DNA of 64,000 nucleotides, taken from the NCBI GenBank assembly GCA_965224815.1, contig CBDDAF010000003.1, forward strand, positions 124,001 through 188,000, in the 5' to 3' direction. Source of the stretch: CAYPEL01 sp036479985. GTDB taxonomy: Bacteria; Pseudomonadota; Gammaproteobacteria; DSM-19610. The notes under the pieces were generated by a model, which saw only the letters and a program-made list of their open reading frames with translations, did not search any database and was not told the origin of the DNA. The translations under genes and the position numbers were made by a program. Each line of letters begins with the position of its first letter. The first letter of the stretch is position 1. This document shows positions 1 to 8,175 of the stretch, in pieces.

Positions 1-58
1 GGGGGTCTGGATTATTAACAGTTCCCAACTCCGACCAACTAACATACAATTCACCGAC

Positions 59-925
59 ATGACCGACCAGCCTTCTGAGCAGCCCCAGGCGCCTGAACAA
101 AGTGAAATGCCCTTTGCCTATATACAAGGCGAAGCTGTCACCACTCTTCCGCAGGATCTTTACATTCCCCCCGATGCACTGGAGGTTTTTCTTGAAGCCT
201 TTGAGGGTCCACTCGATCTCCTGTTATATCTGATCAAGCGCCAGAACCTCGACATCCTGGATATACCGCTTGCTGATATTACCCAGCAATATATTGAATA
301 TATCGATCTCATGCAGGATATGCGGTTGGAGCTTGCGGCTGAATATCTGGTGATGGCAGCCATGCTGGCGGAAATCAAATCGCGCATGTTATTACCGCGT
401 CCAGTAGAAGAAAACGACGAAGATGATCCGCGTGCAGAACTGCTCCGCCGTTTGCAGGAATACGAACGGTTCAAGAAGGTGGCGGCAGATATCGACGAAT
501 TACCGCGTGTGGGACGTGATATCTTCCCGCTGCAACTAGAAGCCCCGGAAAAACAGGTGGTCGAGACACCGCCAGAGATTTCTCTGCAGGAAATTCTGAT
601 GGCGGCTAAGGAAGTCATGAGCCGGGCCAGCATGTTTTCTCACCATCATATTCAGATGGAGACATTGTCAGTCCGTGAACGGATGTCGATCGTCCTGACA
701 CGGGTTAGCACTGGAGAATTTACTTCTTTTGAAACCCTGTTTGATCCTGAAGAAGGCCGGATGGGTGTTGTTGTGAGCCTGCTGGCGGTACTTGAGTTGA
801 TCAAGGAATCATTAATCGAACTTGTACAATCTGAACCCTTTGCACCGATTTACGTTAAAGCTGTCGGAGATGCGGTTGAAGGGGTACAGGAAGAGTTTAC
901 GCAAGAAGTAGCTGAAGCCAAATAA
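59..925 (+). CDS. scpA: Segregation and condensation protein A (kleisin)
   Basis: This 288-aa protein is a ScpA kleisin. With ScpB it bridges the SMC ATPase heads and helps condense and segregate the chromosome in the cytoplasm. The kleisin N-terminal signature is clear at residues 43-75 (FEGPLDLLLYLIKRQNLDILDIP), followed by the helical SMC-binding region and an acidic middle (EENDEDDP). The C-terminal winged-helix part contains MGVVVSLLAVLELIKE. The ATG at 59 has only a weak ribosome site; an internal ATG at 107 (MPFAYIQGE) is an alternative start. The gene is followed after 11 bp by scpB, the usual pairing. Identification is firm. Confidence 0.95.
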   Translation: MTDQPSEQPQAPEQSEMPFAYIQGEAVTTLPQDLYIPPDALEVFLEAFEGPLDLLLYLIKRQNLDILDIPLADITQQYIEYIDLMQDMRLELAAEYLVMAAMLAEIKSRMLLPRPVEENDEDDPRAELLRRLQEYERFKKVAADIDELPRVGRDIFPLQLEAPEKQVVETPPEISLQEILMAAKEVMSRASMFSHHHIQMETLSVRERMSIVLTRVSTGEFTSFETLFDPEEGRMGVVVSLLAVLELIKESLIELVQSEPFAPIYVKAVGDAVEGVQEEFTQEVAEAK

Positions 926-936
926 ACGGATCAATA

Positions 937-1623
937 ATGAATAAACCAACCACCAAAGATATTATCGAAGCCGTGTTAATGGCGGCAGGCAAACCCTTAA
1001 GCGTTGACCAGGTGCTTGCGGTATTTCTGGATGATGAAAAACCTTCCCGCGAAGTTGCCCGCCAGACTATCGAACAATTGCAGGAAGAATATCAAGAACG
1101 TGGCATCGAGCTGGTACGGATTGCCAGTGGTTATCGTATTCAGGTTAAACAGGATATGGAACCCTGGGTATCTAGATTGATCGATGAAAAACCGGCGCGT
1201 TATTCACGTGCTTTGCTGGAAACACTCTCGTTAGTAGCCTACCGGCAACCGATAACGCGTGGAGAGATCGAAGATATCCGCGGTGTCAGTGTGAGCACGT
1301 CTATTATGAAAACACTGCAGGAGCGGGATTGGGTGCGCATCGTCGGGCATCGCGACGTGCCTGGAAAACCGGCCATGTTTGGTACTACGCGGCAGTTCCT
1401 GGATTACTTTAATCTCAAAAGCCTTGACGAATTACCCAGTTTGATGGAGCTGAAAGATCTCGACTCGCTCGGTGCCGGGCTTGAACTGGAATTACCTGAT
1501 AGCCTTGACGAACAAACAGAAGCAGCTAACGAAGAAGCTTCTTCGGTCGAAGATGAAGGTGCAGAAGCAACCGCAGTCAAGTTAGAAACAGACCCGCCGG
1601 AAAACCCCGAAGTTCTCCACTGA
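937..1623 (+). CDS. scpB: Segregation and condensation protein B
   Basis: This 228-aa protein is ScpB, the winged-helix partner of ScpA in the SMC condensin complex. Residues 1-170 carry the two winged-helix domains; ARYSRALLETLSLVAYRQP and the following GEIEDIRGV are family hallmarks. The C-terminal 50 residues are acidic and low in complexity, as is common in proteobacterial ScpB. The gene lies 11 bp after scpA and 19 bp before rluB, so scpA-scpB-rluB is probably one transcript. Length and order match the usual gammaproteobacterial arrangement. Confidence 0.95.
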   Translation: MNKPTTKDIIEAVLMAAGKPLSVDQVLAVFLDDEKPSREVARQTIEQLQEEYQERGIELVRIASGYRIQVKQDMEPWVSRLIDEKPARYSRALLETLSLVAYRQPITRGEIEDIRGVSVSTSIMKTLQERDWVRIVGHRDVPGKPAMFGTTRQFLDYFNLKSLDELPSLMELKDLDSLGAGLELELPDSLDEQTEAANEEASSVEDEGAEATAVKLETDPPENPEVLH

Positions 1624-1642
1624 CACAATCCGGGACAGCCCT

Positions 1643-2449
1643 ATGTCCGAACAACGTCTGCAAAAATTTCTGGCTAACGCCGGCCAAGGTTCCCGCCGCC
1701 AGCTCGAAAAGCTGATTGAGGAAGGGCGTGTGCTGGTGGATGGCAAGCCTGCCAAGTTGGGGCAAAAAGTTATAGGGACAGAACGTATACAAATGGATGG
1801 TAGAGTGATCAAACAGTCATCTGTTACCAACAAGCAAGCGATACTGGCCTATCACAAGGAAGAAGGTGAAATCTGTTCACGTGATGATCCTGAAGGGCGA
1901 TCCACTGTGTTTAAGCGTTTACCCGTTGCACCCCATGGCCGCTGGATTGGTATTGGCCGCCTGGATATCAATAGTTCTGGGTTGTTACTTTTTACGACGG
2001 ATGGAGAACTTGCTAATAAATTAATGCATCCATCGAGTATTGTGGATCGCGAATATGCCGTGCGAGTGCTTGGCGAGGTGAGTAATAATACGTTGCAACG
2101 GTTACGTGACGGCGTAGAGCTCGAAGATGGTGAGGCCCGATTTACAGATATTCAGGACGGTGGCGGAAAGGGTGCCAATCACTGGTATTACGTGGTGATC
2201 CAGGAAGGACGTAACCGTGAAGTTCGCCGCTTGTGGCAATCTCAGGGTATTCAAGTCAGCCGGCTAGTGCGGGTGCGATATGGTACTGCCGTACTCGAAA
2301 AGAAATTGCGCCCCGGTAAATGGCAATACATGGATCAAGAAGAAGCTGCCGCACTGTACCGGACGGCTGGGTTGCGCGCTGGTAAGGTTTATCTCCCCAG
2401 GCAATCGACTACTCGAACCCGGCCCAAGCAACGCAGAAAATTTTCATGA
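1643..2449 (+). CDS. rluB: 23S rRNA pseudouridine synthase RluB
   Basis: This 268-aa enzyme isomerises a uridine of 23S rRNA (U2605 in E. coli) to pseudouridine. An S4 RNA-binding domain occupies residues 3-60 (RLQKFLANAGQGSRRQLEKLI). The RsuA/RluB-type catalytic domain follows, with the GRLDINSSGLLLFTTDG motif around residues 108-124 containing the catalytic Asp, and later EGRNREVRRLW. The C-terminus is basic. The gene is translationally coupled to the next small gene: its TGA overlaps the ATG at 2446. RluE or RsuA are less likely because of the scpAB context. Confidence 0.93.
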   Translation: MSEQRLQKFLANAGQGSRRQLEKLIEEGRVLVDGKPAKLGQKVIGTERIQMDGRVIKQSSVTNKQAILAYHKEEGEICSRDDPEGRSTVFKRLPVAPHGRWIGIGRLDINSSGLLLFTTDGELANKLMHPSSIVDREYAVRVLGEVSNNTLQRLRDGVELEDGEARFTDIQDGGGKGANHWYYVVIQEGRNREVRRLWQSQGIQVSRLVRVRYGTAVLEKKLRPGKWQYMDQEEAAALYRTAGLRAGKVYLPRQSTTRTRPKQRRKFS

Positions 2450-2598
2450 GTGGTGAAGTGCAATACTGGCCATTATTTATAGGCTGGATGGTTGTCTGTC
2501 TGCTAGCTATTTTCGGATGGAAACGACCCGCACTGGTTGCCGCTGCGGGTATGTCGATTGTGACCTATGCGGTACTTTCGGTTGGACTTAGGCAGTGA
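2446..2598 (+). CDS. Small membrane protein, translationally coupled on both sides
   Basis: A 50-aa open frame starts at the ATG that overlaps the rluB stop (ATGA) and ends at 2598, where its TGA overlaps the GTG start of the glycosylase gene (GTGA). Two hydrophobic helices are visible: residues 8-24 (around WPLFIGWMVVCLLAIFGW) and residues 28-47, separated by a short basic KRP turn. The overlaps at both ends suggest it is truly translated. I do not recognise a family. It could be a two-helix inner-membrane peptide, or a coupling ORF whose product matters little. Confidence 0.6.
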   Translation: MSGEVQYWPLFIGWMVVCLLAIFGWKRPALVAAAGMSIVTYAVLSVGLRQ

Positions 2599-3203
2599 CA
2601 GCAGCGCGAATACGCAAAGCCGAACAATTCCTTAAGAAAAATGATGCGACACTCGGAAGGCTGATTGATACCCACGGCCCTTGCACCTTGATATCAACGC
2701 GCAAGCCGCCTTTTCATACCCTGGTGTGGGCCATCATTAATCAGCAGCTTTCCGTCCGGGCGGCAAAAACTATCGAAACCCGATTATTACAACGTCTGAA
2801 CACTGCAAACTTCGAAGCAAAAAACTTTCATCGCATTCAGGACAAGACTTTGCGCGGTTGTGGCTTGTCTGGTTCTAAAGTTTGTTACATCCGAGAGCTG
2901 GCAAAACAGGTACGCTGCGGTGATTTAGTGCTGGATGAGTTGCAACAACTGGAAGACGAAGTTGTCTCGGAAAGATTAATGACCTTGCCGGGCATCGGCC
3001 GCTGGACAGCCGACATGTTCCTGATGTTTTCCCTGGGCAGGCTGGATGTATTACCGATAGGGGATCTGGCGTTACGTAAATCTATTCAGCAACTTTATGG
3101 GTTGTCAGGGGATATTGATTACGAAAACTATATTGAAGTTGCCGAATGTTGGCGGCCGTATCGTACTGTCGCGAGTTGGTATTGCTGGGCTGCGGTTGAT
3201 TAG
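2595..3203 (+). CDS. DNA-3-methyladenine glycosylase II (HhH-GPD family)
   Basis: This 202-aa AlkA/Mag1-type base excision glycosylase removes alkylated purines from DNA. The HhH-GPD core runs from about residue 45 (WAIINQQLSVRAAKTI) to the helix-hairpin-helix LPGIGRWTADMFLMF near residue 130. The catalytic Asp follows in LPIGDLALRKS. It lacks the FeS-cluster cysteines of the Nth/MutY branch and the long N-terminal domain of E. coli AlkA, so it resembles short yeast-MAG-like enzymes. GTG is the start, overlapping the stop of the preceding small membrane gene. Confidence 0.85.
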   Translation: MTAARIRKAEQFLKKNDATLGRLIDTHGPCTLISTRKPPFHTLVWAIINQQLSVRAAKTIETRLLQRLNTANFEAKNFHRIQDKTLRGCGLSGSKVCYIRELAKQVRCGDLVLDELQQLEDEVVSERLMTLPGIGRWTADMFLMFSLGRLDVLPIGDLALRKSIQQLYGLSGDIDYENYIEVAECWRPYRTVASWYCWAAVD

Positions 3204-3207
3204 TGTC

Positions 3208-3415
3208 TTTTCTAAAACATCAATCATTATCTCGCAGAGGCGCAAAGACGCTGAGAAAGAACTTTAGGGAATCTCTGATTAATTAGCGAGCATCTGTAGG
3301 AGCGGCTTTAGCCACAATGAATGCACAGTGTCCCATCGCGGCTAAAGCCGCTCCTACAGAATTTGTATTTTTCTCAGCGATCTCTGCGTCTCCGCGAGAG
3401 TCATGTTTTAAAGAC
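3208..3415. repeat. Nested inverted repeat (outer element)
   Basis: An outer inverted repeat surrounds a REP-like palindrome. The left outer arm at about 3231-3258 (CTCGCAGAGGCGCAAAGACG...) is matched in reverse by 3371-3400. Short flanking arms, CTAAAACAT near 3212 and ATGTTTTA near 3403, extend the symmetry. A third copy of the outer arm lies at 41711-41740. The structure looks like one repeat family inserted into another, between the glycosylase gene and the convergent HDOD gene. Confidence 0.7.
3294..3359. repeat. REP-like palindrome, copy 1 (TTTA type, left arm decayed)
   Basis: The core CTGTAGGAGCGGCTTTAGCC faces its inverse across a short spacer. The left arm has decayed (GCCACAAT instead of GCCGCGAT). 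It lies between convergent genes and inside the outer inverted repeat described above. Confidence 0.85.
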
Positions 3416-3431
3416 TAGCCAAGACTGAAAC

Positions 3432-4361
3432 CTATCTTGGATTTTCCCATGCCATTGGATACACCAGATCCAGTACCTGATTAAACCCGACGGCACTCGC
3501 GTCGATGGCTTTCTGGATAACACTTGCTGTAATCCGGGTCAACACAAAGGCGCTGTCTTCTACATGATGGGCTGCCATGATGGTGATTTCTTCGGCATTG
3601 AGATCTGAATCCAGCAGCGCCCCGTAGGGATCATAGAAGGCACTGTGCTTCTCATTCTTACAGGTCTGCGCGCAATGTGCGACGATATCGGCGATATGCA
3701 AGATCGCACTTTCCAGATGAGCGTCGTGGGCATCCTGCGGGTTGTGGTGATAACGTATTGTGGCGCAAAGGTTGGCAGGCAATTGCCATTCTTTCAGGAG
3801 TGCATAACCCACTTCAGTATGATCAAAGCCTAATAATTCGTTTTCAATTTCACACAGGGATCGTTCTGAATGCTGACACATGACCTCTGCCTGAACAGAC
3901 TCTTCCGGGATCTTCATAAACATCAACAAGCGTCCGACATCGTGTAACAGACCGGCAGTAAACAAACGTTCGGCGTGTAACACATTGCAATGTTGAGCAA
4001 GCTGGCGAGCCATTAAACCGGTGTAGATACTGTGCTGCCAGAAACCAGCCATGTCGACGAGGTCTGGTGGAATTCCGGAAAATATTTCAGCGGTAGAAGC
4101 GGCAAAGGTAAGATTTTTTAATTCGCGCATGCCTAATAAATTGACCGCGCGTGGAATGGTGTCGACTCGGGATGGCATGCCATAGAAAGCGCTGTTAACG
4201 ATCTTCAGTAAACGTGTGCTCAATGCAGTATCCGTACTGATGACTTCACCGATCGAATCGGCCGTCGATAGTGGTGAATCTGCCAATTCCTGTACCTGAA
4301 TACAGATCTCTGGCAGGGAAACTAATTTGAGATTTTTGGCAACCAGTTCCTCTGGGGACAT
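3432..4361 (-). CDS. HDOD-domain signalling protein
   Basis: This 309-aa protein is built around an HDOD domain (residues about 10-210), a catalytically impaired relative of HD phosphohydrolases found in bacterial signalling proteins. The start LPEICIQVQELADSPLSTADSIGEVI, the segment TRLLKIVNSAFYGMPSRVDTIPRAVNLLG and the remnant HDVGRLL are typical. No partner domain such as EAL, GGDEF or receiver is attached. Its role is unknown; HDOD proteins are linked to chemotaxis and cell-cycle or stress signalling. It is transcribed alone, convergent with the glycosylase gene. Confidence 0.85.
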   Translation of the reverse strand: MSPEELVAKNLKLVSLPEICIQVQELADSPLSTADSIGEVISTDTALSTRLLKIVNSAFYGMPSRVDTIPRAVNLLGMRELKNLTFAASTAEIFSGIPPDLVDMAGFWQHSIYTGLMARQLAQHCNVLHAERLFTAGLLHDVGRLLMFMKIPEESVQAEVMCQHSERSLCEIENELLGFDHTEVGYALLKEWQLPANLCATIRYHHNPQDAHDAHLESAILHIADIVAHCAQTCKNEKHSAFYDPYGALLDSDLNAEEITIMAAHHVEDSAFVLTRITASVIQKAIDASAVGFNQVLDLVYPMAWENPR

Positions 4362-4618
4362 GCAGAATCTATCCTTATTATTACGCTACTTAAGTGAGTA
4401 CAGGAAGTGACGGCGTTTATCAGCGTTTCTTTAAATACCTGGGTAGTCTTATTGGACCTCCAAAGCTTTTTAAGCACGATTAAATTGAGGTAATTCTTAT
4501 TTTATAAAGATCCTATAACCTTATGTATTTAATGTATATTATCTAACAGCTATAGGGCTGATATAATCTGCATTCAGAGCATACAGCAGAATTAACTGCA
4601 CTAAGCGGAGATGAACCT

Positions 4619-4936
4619 TTGGACAATACAGGCTGCGGGGCAGGCGAACTCTATGCACTCAGGGTGCTGGGCGACATGATGGAGCCGGAATTCGAACACG
4701 GCGTGGTGATCGTGGTTGATCCTGGCGGTGTCATTGAAACGGGTAAATTCGTGGTGGCCAAACATGGGGAAGAATTTTACTTCCGGCAATTAGAGCGGGA
4801 CGGTGATAAGTACCTGCTGAAATGTCTTAACCATGCTTACGATGAAGTGGTTGAACTGACGGGTGTTGAAGCTATTCAGGGAGTTGTTGTACAAAAAGCT
4901 GGCCGTCGCCGTAAAGAACGTAAACATTATGTTTAA
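4619..4936 (+). CDS. S24/LexA-fold protein lacking the catalytic serine
   Basis: This 105-aa protein corresponds to the C-terminal peptidase domain of the LexA/UmuD/phage-repressor family (S24) and has no DNA-binding domain. The fold signature is present: LYALRVLGD, MEPEFEHGVVIVVDP, then GKFVVAKHGEEFYFRQL with a candidate catalytic Lys. The position normally filled by the nucleophile Ser (GDSM) reads GDMM, so peptidase activity is doubtful. The best start is TTG at 4619, placed 8 bases after a GGAG ribosome site; no in-frame ATG exists upstream before the stop at 4559. It could bind a ligand or partner instead of cleaving. Confidence 0.7.
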   Translation: MDNTGCGAGELYALRVLGDMMEPEFEHGVVIVVDPGGVIETGKFVVAKHGEEFYFRQLERDGDKYLLKCLNHAYDEVVELTGVEAIQGVVVQKAGRRRKERKHYV

Positions 4937-4960
4937 TATTTCTTCCGCTGTTTCTTTTTA

Positions 4961-5069
4961 GCTCCCTCTCCCTCCGGGACGCCTACAGGGATGTAGGTGC
5001 TAGAGCACCAAAAGTAGGCGCTTTAGGCGACGCAGGAGCAGTTGCCGAGAGGGTTGGGGAGAGGGGACG
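4961..5069. repeat. CCCTCTCCCTCCGGGAGAGGG repeat interrupted by 67 bases
   Basis: The ends match the intact element at 8530-8566: GCTCCCTCTCCCTCCGGGA (4961-4979) and GAGAGGGTTGGGGAGAG (from 5047). About 67 bases (4980-5046) separate them. The insert contains small palindromes, for example CCTACAGGGATGTAGG and GTGCTAGAGCAC. It looks like a repeat within a repeat. No gene is visible in 4937-5259 apart from this element and the next REP. Confidence 0.65.
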
Positions 5070-5172
5070 AAGTGTTCCTGTTTCCGTTTTTGATTTTTTA
5101 AGTACAACATTGAACAAAGCTGTATAAACAGGTGGCAGTTACTTAAGGAATTGACAATTAAATTGAAAGGAC

Positions 5173-5239
5173 TTGTAGGAGCGGCTTCAGCCGCGATGGT
5201 CGGTACAGTTGCCTTTCGCGGCTGAAGCCGCTCCTACAG
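5173..5239. repeat. REP-like palindrome, copy 2 (TTCA type)
   Basis: The arms TTGTAGGAGCGGCTTCAGCC and the exact inverse GGCTGAAGCCGCTCCTACAG flank a 19-21-base spacer. It lies downstream of the rhodanese gene. Confidence 0.9.
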
Positions 5240-5259
5240 TATTTGCACAGTTAGCCAAT

Positions 5260-5721
5260 TTATTTTTTACTCAACTGCTCAGGACGCAATCTGGCTGTGA
5301 AATAAACTTCGGAATCATCCTCACTAATCACATCTCCATTTGCGTTAATCATTTCCAGTTCGTAATCGCTCCAGCCGCGTAATCCGGTTTTCAGTGATTT
5401 TGCATTTGTATAACCCAGTTGACGCATGACGTCTGCAGCTAGTGCACTGCGCTTGCCGGATCGGCAGATAACGACGATTGCATGATTTCTAGCTTCAACC
5501 AGATGAGGGACAGTGTCTTCATAATCATATTCACAGGCTGATTCCAGGATGCCACGCGGTACATTGATTGAGTTGCGAATATGCATTTTGCTGAATTCAT
5601 CGGCTTCACGCACGTCAAGCAGGAGGGTGTCAGGCTTCGACTGCAGCGCTTCTTCCAGGTCCCAGGGAAATAATTCTTCAATATTTTTCAGTGCGCTGGC
5701 AACCAGATCGTCGAGCTTCAT
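5260..5721 (-). CDS. Single-domain rhodanese-like sulfurtransferase
   Basis: This 153-aa protein has one rhodanese domain (residues about 15-125). The active-site loop CRSGKRSA carries the persulfide-forming Cys, and DVREADEF and the GLRGWSDYE end are typical. It has no signal peptide, so it is cytoplasmic. Rhodaneses transfer sulfane sulfur between donors and acceptors. Its position downstream of the NarL-like regulator and the dsr operon suggests a role in sulfur traffic, which is inferred. It begins 18 bp after the regulator stop on the same strand, so it is probably in the same transcript. Confidence 0.85.
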   Translation of the reverse strand: MKLDDLVASALKNIEELFPWDLEEALQSKPDTLLLDVREADEFSKMHIRNSINVPRGILESACEYDYEDTVPHLVEARNHAIVVICRSGKRSALAADVMRQLGYTNAKSLKTGLRGWSDYELEMINANGDVISEDDSEVYFTARLRPEQLSKK

Positions 5722-5739
5722 ATTGTAATAAAACCCTTA

Positions 5740-6411
5740 TTATTCGTTACGGCTATCCATTTCACGGTTGGCGCGCATACCTTGTTCGACAGCAATGACG
5801 GCTGCTTCAACGCGTGAATGCACGCCGAGCTTGCGCAGTATTGCTTTGACGTGCAGTTTGACGGTGCCGTCTGAGATGCCCAGGTTTCGAGCGATGACCT
5901 TGTTGCTCTGGCCTTCGGCAAGCAGGCCGAGGATTTCGCTTTCGCGTGGCGTGAGATCATCAAACGGTGTTGATTCTTCTATCAGACTGCCATCGCCTTG
6001 TACAACCTTGGCAAGGATGGGTGCCAGATCAGGTGCGACGACAGTTTTTCCTTTTACAATATCGCGTAGTGCCAGAACCAGTTCGTCGGGTTCCATGTCT
6101 TTAAGGAGATAGCCTTGTGCACCATTTCGCAGGGCTTCGACCAAATCACGTTCTTCGCTACTGGTGGTGAGCATCACAATTGGTTTATCAAAATTACTTT
6201 CGCGTAACCGCTTTAATACCCCGATACCATCGATATCGGGCATGCGCATATCCAATAACACTATATCCGGTTTGAGGTTATGGGCTTGTTCGAGTCCTTC
6301 GCGGCCATCACTGGCCGAGGCGACTATTTCTATACCACGGTGAGTTAGCAGGCCTTCCAGGCCAACCCGGAATAAGGTGTGATCATCGATTAATAAAATA
6401 CGTAAACTCAT
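5740..6411 (-). CDS. NarL/FixJ-family response regulator
   Basis: This 223-aa response regulator has a receiver domain (residues 3-120) with the phospho-acceptor Asp54 in VLLDMRMPD. A LuxR-type helix-turn-helix follows (residues about 150-215): LTPRESEILGLLAEGQSNKVIA and LGISDGTVKLHVKAIL. It resembles NarL/NarP. Its start overlaps the stop of the histidine kinase gene by one base (6411), so kinase and regulator are coupled. Direct targets are unknown; the dsr operon upstream is an obvious candidate. Confidence 0.92.
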   Translation of the reverse strand: MSLRILLIDDHTLFRVGLEGLLTHRGIEIVASASDGREGLEQAHNLKPDIVLLDMRMPDIDGIGVLKRLRESNFDKPIVMLTTSSEERDLVEALRNGAQGYLLKDMEPDELVLALRDIVKGKTVVAPDLAPILAKVVQGDGSLIEESTPFDDLTPRESEILGLLAEGQSNKVIARNLGISDGTVKLHVKAILRKLGVHSRVEAAVIAVEQGMRANREMDSRNE

Positions 6412-8069
6412 TATTTAGTCACAACTATTTTAGGTGTCTGAACATTAACTGAATGATGAAGCGATTCCGTGATTTCATCTGGCCGGTGGAATTTTAGAAT
6501 AACACGGGTTCCTTCGCCAGCTTCACTTTCTATGCGTAATGTCCCCCCAATTCGAGCTGCGCGTTCCTTCAGTATCTTAAGTCCCAGATGTTCTCCTGGC
6601 GCGCTCGTGGCGGGCTCTTTAATGCCGATGCCGTCATCTTCCACCAGAACCAGAAAATCGTCTTTAGCGAGCGCACGCATAATGACACGTACTGCATTAG
6701 CCTCACTGTGTTTGCGTATATTAACCAGTGCTTCCTGGATAATTCGAAGCACCTGAATTTCAATTTCAGCAGTCAGAGGTTTGCATTCCCATTCCAGTTG
6801 TAAAAATGCGCTAATTTGTGAGTCGCGGCGGAAGCGTTCAACGGCTTGTTGTACGGCTGGAATCAAGCCGCGTTTGTCGATAGGGGCGCGAAAATGAGCA
6901 ATCAGTTCCCGTAACTCTGTATAGGCTTCATCCAGACTGTTTTCAATACGTTCCAGGACATGCCAAAGTTCAGATTCATTCCCACTATGCAAGGTTTCAT
7001 CGAGCACACGCACCTGGAAACGCAGGCTGGCGAGGCTCTGGGCCAGTGAATCGTGTAACTCGTTTGCCATGCGGGTACGTTCTTCCATAATCGATAGCAG
7101 ATTGGTTTCTTCATCGAGACGGGATTTTTCGATCGCCATGCCCAGGTGATGTCCGATGCTGGTCAACAGCGATTTCATATCTTCACGTTCTACCAGGCCA
7201 GATTGTTCGGTAAACAGGTTGTACACGCCCAGGGTTTTGCCACGGTAACGCAACGGTACAGCAATCATCTCTATCTGCTCGTCACCGAAAAAAGATTGTC
7301 CGGCAAATTCACCACAACTTTTCAGATCGTTCAGCGCATGTACTTCACCATCCAGGGCTGCTTTTCCGCACAGGCAACGGTTGATGTCGACCAGTTTTTC
7401 CTGTTCGACGATATGTGAACTGAGGCCGCTGCTGGCAATTAATTGCATGCGATTATCGCTGGTTAACATTCTCACTGAGCCAGCCCGCGCATCGACAACT
7501 TCTTTAAGGGTGTGCAAAAAGCGTGTTAACAAATCCTCAAGATCACTCGCGGCATTAATACTGGCAGCAATGTCGTAAAGAATTTCCAGAGAATTGGTTT
7601 TCTGTTTGATGCGGTCGGTTTGTTTTTCGACTTGCGATTGCATATCCAGAGACAATTCTTCAAAACGGTCGCCGAGGTTGTTGATGTCACGATAGAGTTT
7701 TCGGAATTCAGGTTGGGTGGTTTCAGGAAGGCGGGTATCGAATTGTCCCTGGCGAATACGGGTTGCCCAGTTGCTCAATTCTGCGAGTGGACTTAACAGG
7801 TCACGGCGAGCAACGTGTACGGCGTAAGTCAGGATTAAAATGCCGATGATGGAAAGCAGGCTGTTGGCAAGATGTAATCCGTTACCGTCATCTGAATTTA
7901 TCAGGAACCAGAAATTAACAGCACCGATTAACAATAGGATACTGCCCAGTATAGTTAACAGGCCGACGAATTGCCTTGTGCTTGCCCAGCTCAGAAACAA
8001 GCGCCAGCGAGGCAGGTTGTTAACCTGTCTGGGCGGGTATTTCTGTAACTTGGAGTTATCCGGCTGCAT
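6411..8069 (-). CDS. NarX-like sensor histidine kinase with GAF domain
   Basis: This 552-aa membrane kinase has TM1 at about 35-57 and TM2 at about 67-87, separated by only some ten residues. It therefore lacks the periplasmic nitrate-sensing domain of NarX. A HAMP-like region follows (88-140), then a coiled coil and a GAF domain (about 170-315) with a cysteine group C232-x-C234 and C252. The HisKA_3 phospho-acceptor is H339 in MANELHDSLAQSL, and the ATPase domain carries EDDGIGI and GEHLGLKILKERA. The Cys group recalls the central module of NarX and could bind a cofactor or sense redox state. It is co-transcribed with the response regulator. Confidence 0.9.
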   Translation of the reverse strand: MQPDNSKLQKYPPRQVNNLPRWRLFLSWASTRQFVGLLTILGSILLLIGAVNFWFLINSDDGNGLHLANSLLSIIGILILTYAVHVARRDLLSPLAELSNWATRIRQGQFDTRLPETTQPEFRKLYRDINNLGDRFEELSLDMQSQVEKQTDRIKQKTNSLEILYDIAASINAASDLEDLLTRFLHTLKEVVDARAGSVRMLTSDNRMQLIASSGLSSHIVEQEKLVDINRCLCGKAALDGEVHALNDLKSCGEFAGQSFFGDEQIEMIAVPLRYRGKTLGVYNLFTEQSGLVEREDMKSLLTSIGHHLGMAIEKSRLDEETNLLSIMEERTRMANELHDSLAQSLASLRFQVRVLDETLHSGNESELWHVLERIENSLDEAYTELRELIAHFRAPIDKRGLIPAVQQAVERFRRDSQISAFLQLEWECKPLTAEIEIQVLRIIQEALVNIRKHSEANAVRVIMRALAKDDFLVLVEDDGIGIKEPATSAPGEHLGLKILKERAARIGGTLRIESEAGEGTRVILKFHRPDEITESLHHSVNVQTPKIVVTK

Positions 8070-8175
8070 ACTGGTAAATTATGAAGTTGTCTTACTGCAA
8101 TATACCATTGAAGTGGGGCGTGCAGCAGTCAGAATCAACCAAAACCTTGTGGTCAGGATTGTTTTTGCAAGCCAG

